From Zhengitettix transpicula (Eukaryota > Arthropoda > Insecta > Orthoptera > Tetrigidae), in contig CM073591.1 of assembly GCA_037074705.1 (NCBI GenBank), positions 60,266,897-60,330,896 of the forward strand: 64,000 nucleotides of DNA, given 5' to 3'. The notes beneath the pieces were generated by a model, which saw nothing but the letters and a program-made list of their open reading frames with translations, was not told where the DNA came from and searched no databases. Of the stretch, positions 56,494 through 64,000 are shown one piece after another; within the stretch, counting starts at the first letter, position 1, and each line of letters begins with the position of its first letter. The position numbers were made by a program, and so were the translations under genes.

Positions 56494-58480
56494 TTTTAAA
56501 TCCCATATTTTGCTGTAATCTTTCTTAAAAATTCTCTTTCCTTTTGGTTGCTCTATTCCAATATATATTAATATCAGATAAAATTGGTACCAATAGTTCG
56601 TTTCAATTTATTAATATGCAAGCAACGGATAATTCGAAAAACAAATATCGATATTTTGAAGATTTTTTCATATTTAACCTGGAGACTCAAAACAGATAAT
56701 TAAAGGTCGAAATTACAGGCAGTGCCACAAAGGTAAAAAAATTATAAATAAATTTGCCCCGGATTATTACAAAACAGAAGTAAAAAAGGGCTTTGAAAAT
56801 AAGGCCCACATAAAAAAGTAAAACAACTTGTAGAAAGTGTTATAAAAATAATATTACTTTATCATATTTATCTGTATTATAAATACACGCGTCATGTGTG
56901 ATGTCAAATTCAAAGAATAAGGTCTGTTTACATCGATAAAGTCATTCTCGAGTGTTTTATTCTCAGTGTCAGATGAAAAGATGAAAGTGGCAGAATAGTT
57001 TGAGAACTGTTGGAAAAGAAACGGAAATAAAAAGTAATTGCTTATTGTGAGAAATACCTAAGGTACGATATTCGTCTCCAAGCAACGTGAGTTAAAAGCG
57101 AATTTTTGCGAGTTTCAATACGATATTCCATTAACTGCGTAAGAAGAACAACGAAGGGAAAAACACATCTACAGTAGAAAATCAGCAACGAAGACAGTAG
57201 TGGTAACAACAGAAATAAATTATAGAAGAGGAATTAACCAAGGCCGGTTTAAAAGAATGTGAAGAAATGTCAAACGGCGAGAAGAAAAAGTATAGTGCCA
57301 AGAGAAGTTGAAATACTTCGACGTTTCGAACAGCAAGGAAAACTGTACTCTTCAGGGCTAGTGTACGAGAGCCTGAAAACTCATGTAGAGATAGACTTTC
57401 AAAAGAGTAACTTATCTCGTACATTGCATCGGAATCGTCAATTCATTTCTTTTCTTTCGCTCAAACCGATTTTGTTTAATTTTTCCTGTTATTATATTTC
57501 TTGTAGATTTTCAATTCGGTCTTTCCACAACTGTCATCGTTGTTCTATTTCTACTGTTTCGCTTAGTTCCTTTTACTCAGAGAATGGAGTGTCCAAAGAG
57601 CATGCAATAATCCTACTACACCATAGTCAATAAATTTCAGAACTTGTTGAGAAAGATCCATTACAATTTTACAGAGATGATCACCTGAATTTTTTGTATA
57701 ATTTTCATTAATTAAAATTTATTATATCCTTAAATAGCTTTCTTGATGTAATTATTACCTTGTTCTGTAGTTCCATATACCACTAGTACTTTCACTGTCT
57801 TGAAGTAAATAAATTTTAATCTTCCTTGATAAGACGAACGAACTATTGATCCGACGAGGATGGTGAAGGTGTAGTCGTGATGGTTCTTATCTCTTTCCCG
57901 TCATCCTGATTTTGGTCGTCCAAATTCAGTTCCAATGCTCATTCGATCATCGTTATTTGATTCTTTTGTGATCTCCCATAACAATTCGGCTCGTTGCTAG
58001 AATAAAGCCCTAATAATAGAGCCAATTCCTTCCAATTTTACTGAAAATGACGGAGGAAAAGCGAACATAATTGGCTGCGTGTCTCACCAATTACAGAATA
58101 TTCCACGTAAGTTAAGGAAAACCTAGAGTTTAATTTAATGTTTGTTTTTCAAACATCACAAACTCAACTGCAACAAATACATAAAGCCCTGATAATGTGA
58201 TAAAACGTTTTCAAAAAATTCTAGTAAAATTGACACTAATCTCATTTGGACAATTTTTCGTAAGATCCCATCTCAAAACAATCAAAAATATTTAAAGTAA
58301 AACAAAATTTGTTTCCGGATGTCAATGTTTATAAACACTACGAAAAACGTTGGCACGTCTTGAAGTTTGGTGATGAAACTGACATTCAAATAAAGAAAGC
58401 TCCGTACGTAAATTTGCCAGCGGGTTTTATTATATCAGGAGATAAAGAACTAAGAACCGTATATAATGGACCGGATATTA
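56494..58480. other. Intergenic, nothing recognised
   Basis: AT-rich. A 124-codon reading at 57259-57633 has no recognisable motif. Confidence 0.4.
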
Positions 58481-58700
58481 AATTGAGTCATCAAGTTGCG
58501 AAGAATAGAATGTCTCGAAAACAGGACAAGTGGGAAAGCGACAGAATGCTTCATAAGACCCTGTCTGGCAATCTAGAAAGGGAAAGGAAAGCTGGGACAC
58601 CCAAATTACGATGACTTGATGATGTCCTCAATGGCTTAGGACATGTGGGTTTGAGAAGACGAAAGTTGGCGTCTGATGACGGAAGTGAGATCAGAAAACT
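58480..58700 (+). pseudogene. LINE-like polyprotein C-terminus, stop-bearing
   Basis: Reads SDRMLHKTLSGNLERERKAG TPKLR, a stop at 58614, then in the same frame LDDVLNGLGHVGLRRRKLAS. This follows the usual non-LTR retrotransposon tail R.L.....G.LEG.RK.GRPKLRWLDDVL.DL...G...WR..A.DR with the Trp of RW replaced by a stop. Confidence 0.6.
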
Positions 58701-60327
58701 TAAAAGGTCCGCTTCGTTAACAGCTAAACTTGGGCAAGGGAATGGAACATTAAAGACAAAAAGGTCAGGACTTGCGCAGTAGCACCATTGAGATGTAATT
58801 TTCTATAATAATCTTATTATATATATAAAAAGTATTTCGTGTTTCTGATTCGATTCGGCTTGAGAGTTTCCATTTATCATCATCAGAAAATGAGCATTCA
58901 CGACGAGTTTAGTTTAATGTGTTGGGGCTTTTATTATATTTAATTTAATGAAATACACTAAGACAGAACCACGGACAAGCACAATTTCTTAAGACACGAA
59001 CAAGGAGTTAATTAATATTTTTATTTCAAATGATATTATACGCTTTCTGACTATATTGTTATGACAATGATTATGTAATATTTGTACCAATAGAAACTGT
59101 TGATCATGAGAGAGATGGGGTTTGGATAGCAGCAAATAATGATGGTAAATCCGTAAAGTTAAATAGTACTACGCTACATTTTTGTTAAGCCTGGTGATAA
59201 GGTTTAGGTTTCCAAATCTTTCACAGGTTTTCGCTTAATTCTTTTATACTCCTTTTGAGAAAACATTTTTGTTATAAAAAACGCCTTTGTTTTTCTCCGC
59301 TCTTTTTGGTAAAATGATTTATTTCACCAATAGGATATAGTTATTCTGTTTATTCAAATATGGAACGAACTGAATGAATTACTTAAGATATGTAGGCGTA
59401 TGTCCTACATAAAAAAAATAAAACACACCCGCCCAAGTATTTAGACGTGAAAATGTAGGGACAATTTTTTAAACTAGCGAAGAAACTCAACAGATTTATT
59501 TTTTAAAAAATTGAAAGTTCGCACTAATTTTATTTACTTTCTTGTTGAAACTATGTCAATTTCCGAACAATTAGCCAAATTTCAACTTACGTGTAAAATT
59601 CATAATTTTATTAAGACAGTAATTTGTATTTAAAAGAACATTCTGTTCGTTTTATATTATACTGACGTCAGATCCAAAATTTTCATGGTTGTTGCTTTAA
59701 TATAATGAGTAAACAAGGCCCAAAAATATAATTCGTAAATTTAATTAATTTGGCTAATGGTTTCAGTCCTAATGTGGTCCGTTCTCGGGCTTGTAAATAC
59801 AAGGATATTTAATTGTACCAAGATATTAACTGATAATCAAATACTATACAAACAGTTTAAATAACAAAGATAAATAACAAATGATTAAAATTGTTAGCGG
59901 CGGGATAAGAGTTGAAAGATTATACATAAATGATTAAAAGATTCGTTTTCACATCGAGCGAGTGTGCATTATGCAAAATGTGTAACATTTCTGAACCTAA
60001 TATAAATTTATAGGCACCGGCTTTGCCTAAAACTTTGTAATTATCTCGATGCTATGCTTATAAATAAAAGACAGTTTATTTCGAAGGAGCTTGATGTCGT
60101 ATCTTCTCTAATTCTGGTGATAATTGCACTTTTGGTTTGACCCATTGTCGTATAATTGGTAAACTACTTTACGTATTCTTTCATTAACATGATCTTCCAT
60201 ATTTTATACAACTGTGGATTATGGGTGTACTTGGTGATCAACTCAATAATAAAGGATCTGAAGATGCGTCTTAATGAATTGTATAAAGATTGGTGGAATG
60301 GCAATGTTTTGGAGGGCTTTGATATTT
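58701..60327. other. Intergenic, nothing recognised
   Basis: AT-rich. No feature seen. Confidence 0.4.
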
Positions 60328-60513
60328 TTTTAGAGTAACAGGCTGCATGAGGGTAATCCAAATGGTGGGAACTCCCCTTTAAAAGCATAGGAAGGGATTT
60401 GAAAAGGGCGATGCGGAATGGTAGCCAAGGGTTAACTAGGGCCCCCGGGGTATAGTTTAAGGATCCTACCCGGCATTCACCTAAATGTGATGCAGAAGAA
60501 ACCCTAGAAAATA
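60328..60513 (-). mobile_element. A-tailed retroposon family, copy H
   Basis: Reverse complement of the family 3' half: T7AGAGTAACAGGCTGC, ATGAGGGTAATCCAAATGGT, GGGTTAACTAGGGCCCCCGG, then CTAAATGTGATGCAG and a break near AACCCTAGAAAATAATTC. 5'-truncated, A-tail present. Confidence 0.7.
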
Positions 60514-63508
60514 ATTCAATCACGGAGAGATCAGATACTTGAACCGAGCTGCATTGCAATGAACGAGTGAGAAATTTCGCAATTCTGCAGCATGTGGTTG
60601 AACTTGTTGGAAAATAGCCAAAACGGTACCAAACAGGACTGTTTTTTTTTTTATCTGAGATCTACATTTCCAAGGCGATATTTGCCGCAGCTCCTAGAAG
60701 CAAGTAGCCATGCTAGGTTACATAAGCAAAGAGATCTAGCGTGGAAACTATGGCCCACGGGGTAGATAACTGTTTCCAACACGACGTCGTAAAATCAGAC
60801 AGTGATTGTTTTTGCACCAGCTAACACGGTCCATAGGATCTGAGATCGGGTTTTCGTGGCGGAACGCAATGCTCAAACATTGTGCCGTGTCACATTTAAC
60901 ATTTTCATAGATAACTTGCATGTGAAAGTTACAGGTGTTGCGAATTATTAATATGTCATTCTAACGACTTCAATTATGTTAGTCAAATCATATTCATTAA
61001 GAAAAATCTAACACAATAATTTAAACAGTGAATTGATTCCATTTTTTGGAGACTATCAATTTTTTAATTAAATAAAAATGGAATAAGCTGTCCCTCATTG
61101 CAATGAGTTGGGAAATTCCTGTAAGCTTTTGGGTCCGCAAGTCGCATTTTGTTAACGACTAATACGAGTCACATGTGGTATTCAACGTCAACAGAAACGC
61201 ACGGCGGACTATACTGCTAATATTTTAACGAGCATTAGAGGTAAGTAATAAAATAAAGTTTAGATTTCGATTTATTGGAAGGGAAGTTAGCCATTAACAA
61301 TCGGTCAATTTCAGTAAGCAAACATCAGGAGATTATCGGATTGGTGAAATTCGTAGAGGAATGGCAAATACGTGGCACATAAAGGAATGCGAGCTCAAGC
61401 AGGTCTAAGACTTTAGCATAATTAGTTAGATACTTTGCACCGAATATATCTTACAGTCTGTGAGATTTCTATGATTGCTTAAAAACTTAAAATAGTGTCT
61501 GACAAACTGACGTAATTGATATAGTTCGAGAGAACATCAGACGGAAAACGGTATGTACGGTTTTGAAGACACGGTGTTCGGAATCGCGAAATGTTCTATT
61601 ATTCATATTAATAATAATTATAATGAAATAATTTTTATGTAACTCACACTATATTTGACTCCATTCGCAGTCGGCAGTCCCACCCTTGAACATGATTATT
61701 CAATTATTTCAATTCACCATACCCAACACTTTATCAATATTAAACTCCCAGTTTAAAAGGTCAATAAACCCATGAAACGTCTACTATTATTTGCGTATAT
61801 GTTGGATTAATTTTGTTTCTTCTTGCTTTGTCGCTCTTTGTCTGAATGAGATCAACTACCAGTACGTTTTCCTGTTCCATGACGCTCAAAGATTCTCACA
61901 ACCAAAGAAAACCAACATCAGGTCTGAATTATTCAATTACACTTTTCGCATTGAGTTTCTGACGAGTTATTTTATTTCAGACGAAATTTTGTAAATAAGA
62001 CTTTCTTCGATATTACTTTATTGTCTGAATTTCGCATCTTCATCCTCTGGCAAGTATTTTATAATTAGTCACGGAAAATAACATTCAAGTTGCTGTAGAA
62101 AACGGAGCAGTTTAAGCGGAAATTAACATGATCGCCTCGAAAGCTCAAGGATCGCTGGTTCGAAGCTTAACCTGAACGTATCTCAAGGGGGGAAAATGAA
62201 GGAAACGTCCTACCGGTAATGAAATAGGCTTGAATTTTATTACGAGTATTCGAATGAGTGACTAACTTTGATTGTTGTTTAAATTTATTAGGTGTTCATT
62301 CATGTCTGAACGAAGGATTGTGTAGAAATTTTAACTTTTTTGTGTGGTATTTGTTTTAGATCGATGTGGAAGTCAAAAAGTTTTACTACTCATCACCGTT
62401 AGTTTTATTTTAAATAATTGATAAATCTTACATGGAAGATTTTCGTTCTTAAGATGATGTAATAATTATTTTCGTAAAATATCAAATTAACCTGGACGAA
62501 TAGGAATATTAAAATTTTATAATTATTATCACAGGGAAACTAAATTAAGTAATGGATTCAATATAGTATCAGATAAATAAATACATTTTTAAAATTTATC
62601 ACGAATTATTCGTAGGAAATAAATTATAATTTCTGTGGTTAACTAATATTATATTAATGACAGGTGATATTCCATAAACCCTATTCAGAAGTTGAAGGCT
62701 GTGGAATGAGTCATGTTTTGAACTGGGATTAAAATAATATCTAGGAATCGTTAATAATTATACCACACCAATTAAATTAATTTCTTTGGTACAAACATAG
62801 TATTATTTTTTGAAAAATTTTATTTAAATATAAACCTAAAAACGTTCATTTAAATAAGAAGACTGTCAAGACAAAATTTTGGTTAATTCGTGTTTGGTTA
62901 TTTTTGACACTTTAATGTTGTCTGAGTGTTTATTAATTATATAAATATTATTAAAATAGACTGAGAGAGTTTTTCGTGGTTTGTATCAATTTGTTATAAT
63001 CTTTGTATTAAAATTGCTAACATCTAAATTTGTTTCGGATGGCTAACTTATTAATTAAAAATACCAGTAATGACTTATATACTTACATATAAGCATAATA
63101 ATGTCTAATTTTGGCCTTGTCGAAACGTAAGAACTCTTTTATAAAGGGAAAAAAAATTCAGATTAGAACTACCTCAGAATATTATATAATATTCATACTA
63201 TATTTGAAACTATACAAAGTAAACTATATTTCTAATTTTCAAACAACTGTAATTTGGATTTATTCCAACAGAATTGGAGTGCAATTAAATTCATAATTCT
63301 CATAAAGAATTTTGAACTTCTCGTTTCACAAATTATCATTGTTTGACCACAATTCTATTGAATTCAGGGTCACATTTTTTTGTATTAAATTTAATAAACT
63401 GTGCTTTGACTGAAAATTTCGCTAAATGTTAGCAATTTTTAGTTCATATTTAAATTATAATGTCAGCTGCAAACACTATACCCTTAGAAAATAACCGGGA
63501 TCACTAAT

Positions 63509-63511
<3 letters not shown>
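60514..63511. other. Intergenic, nothing firmly recognised
   Basis: AT-rich with a mixed patch at 60.6-61.4 kb. GGATCGCTGGTTCGAAGCTT at 62149-62168 resembles a pol III B box, but no A box sits at the right distance. CTTGTCGAAACGTAAGAAC at 63117-63135 may be a decayed Penelope terminus. Confidence 0.4.

Positions 63512-63549
<38 letters not shown>
63512..63549. repeat. (AT)n microsatellite, longest in window
   Basis: About 19 uninterrupted AT units. Self-complementary and likely length-variable. Confidence 0.95.
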
Positions 63550-63552
<3 letters not shown>

Positions 63553-63758
63553 TCAAAAAATGGTCCCTTTAATAGAACCTTGAGGAACACCCATCTTTAA
63601 TTGTTCCTGGTCTTATAACCCAAAACACTGTATATTTAAAATTATTTTGTAATTATTAAAGTCGACTGCTATTAATTGACGGCATGAATAAAAACAAACA
63701 TAAATAAAATAAGACACTAGGAAAATAATAGCTGAGTCGACATTTTGTTAGCTTGAAA

Positions 63759-64000
63759 TCTATATAATAAAAAATTATGTATATTTGTATGTATGTATGT
63801 ATGTATTTACGTTGTTCTTTATACAAATTTAAAAGCGTGGATAAATTGCAACAAAAATTGGTACACAAATTCTTTAAAACACGAGAAACGGTACTGTGAG
63901 GGTGAGAAACGCCTAGCATACATGTGGAAAGAATTATAATTAAAAACCGTGATCATTAAATATTAAATTACTGCGCGCCAAGAGACAATGACGTCACGCG
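63759..64000 (+). mobile_element. Non-autonomous Helitron, copy 3 (cut by window edge)
   Basis: Starts TCTATATAATAAAAAATTAT after an A, and shares with copies 1 and 2 the blocks GTATGTATTTACGTT, ATTGGTACA and CACGAGAAACGGTACTGTG. The 3' hairpin would lie outside the window. Confidence 0.7.

Noticed and set aside
62149..62168. B-box-like GGTTCGAAGC as a tRNA or SINE
   Set aside because: No A box or anticodon arm at the right distance.

Overview
The window reads as nuclear DNA of an animal, most probably an insect. It is AT-rich and gene-poor. Its one recognisable host gene is split by phase-consistent spliceosomal introns, and the rest is a dense mix of transposon relics: Penelope-like elements, Helitrons, hAT, mariner, Ty3-type LTRs, tRNA-derived SINEs and an A-tailed retroposon family. 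The repeat mix would suit a large-genome hemimetabolous insect such as a cockroach, termite or stick insect, but that placement is inference and the species is not resolved.

Region 1 (1-17,400, minus strand): the 5' two thirds of a secreted animal haem peroxidase of the chorion-peroxidase/peroxinectin type. Seven coding exons run right to left: 17355-17295, 13374-13287, 11165-11014, 6435-6256, 5260-5082, 5008-4813 and 666-469 (or 465). All six internal junctions keep one open frame of about 351 codons: a signal peptide, a short His-rich stretch, then the peroxidase domain through the YREWLPIFL segment. The 3' exons lie beyond position 1. The introns hold Helitron, mariner, Penelope, solo-LTR and retroposon insertions. 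One splice donor sits in an 88-bp tandem duplication and the last visible donor appears to be GC rather than GT.

Region 2 (17,400-64,000): about 46 kb with no host gene that I recognise. It contains a Ty3-type LTR with a primer-binding-like leader, nine copies (eight here, one in intron 2) of an A-tailed, 5'-truncated retroposon, a complete non-autonomous hAT element with a perfect 8-bp target duplication, two further Helitrons of the intron-6 family, two tRNA-SINE families and scattered LINE and Penelope fragments.

The most unusual theme is a series of short sequences of the form CTGANGA - hairpin - GAAAC - GTH. This is the core of a hammerhead ribozyme. They are spread over both regions and mostly sit inside compact inverted repeats, two of which are beside or near recognisable Penelope-like coding fragments (reverse transcriptase at 3.5 kb, GIY-YIG at 41.3 kb). 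Hammerhead motifs in Penelope-like terminal repeats are known. The head-to-head inverted-repeat packaging seen here eight times in one window deserves a closer look.
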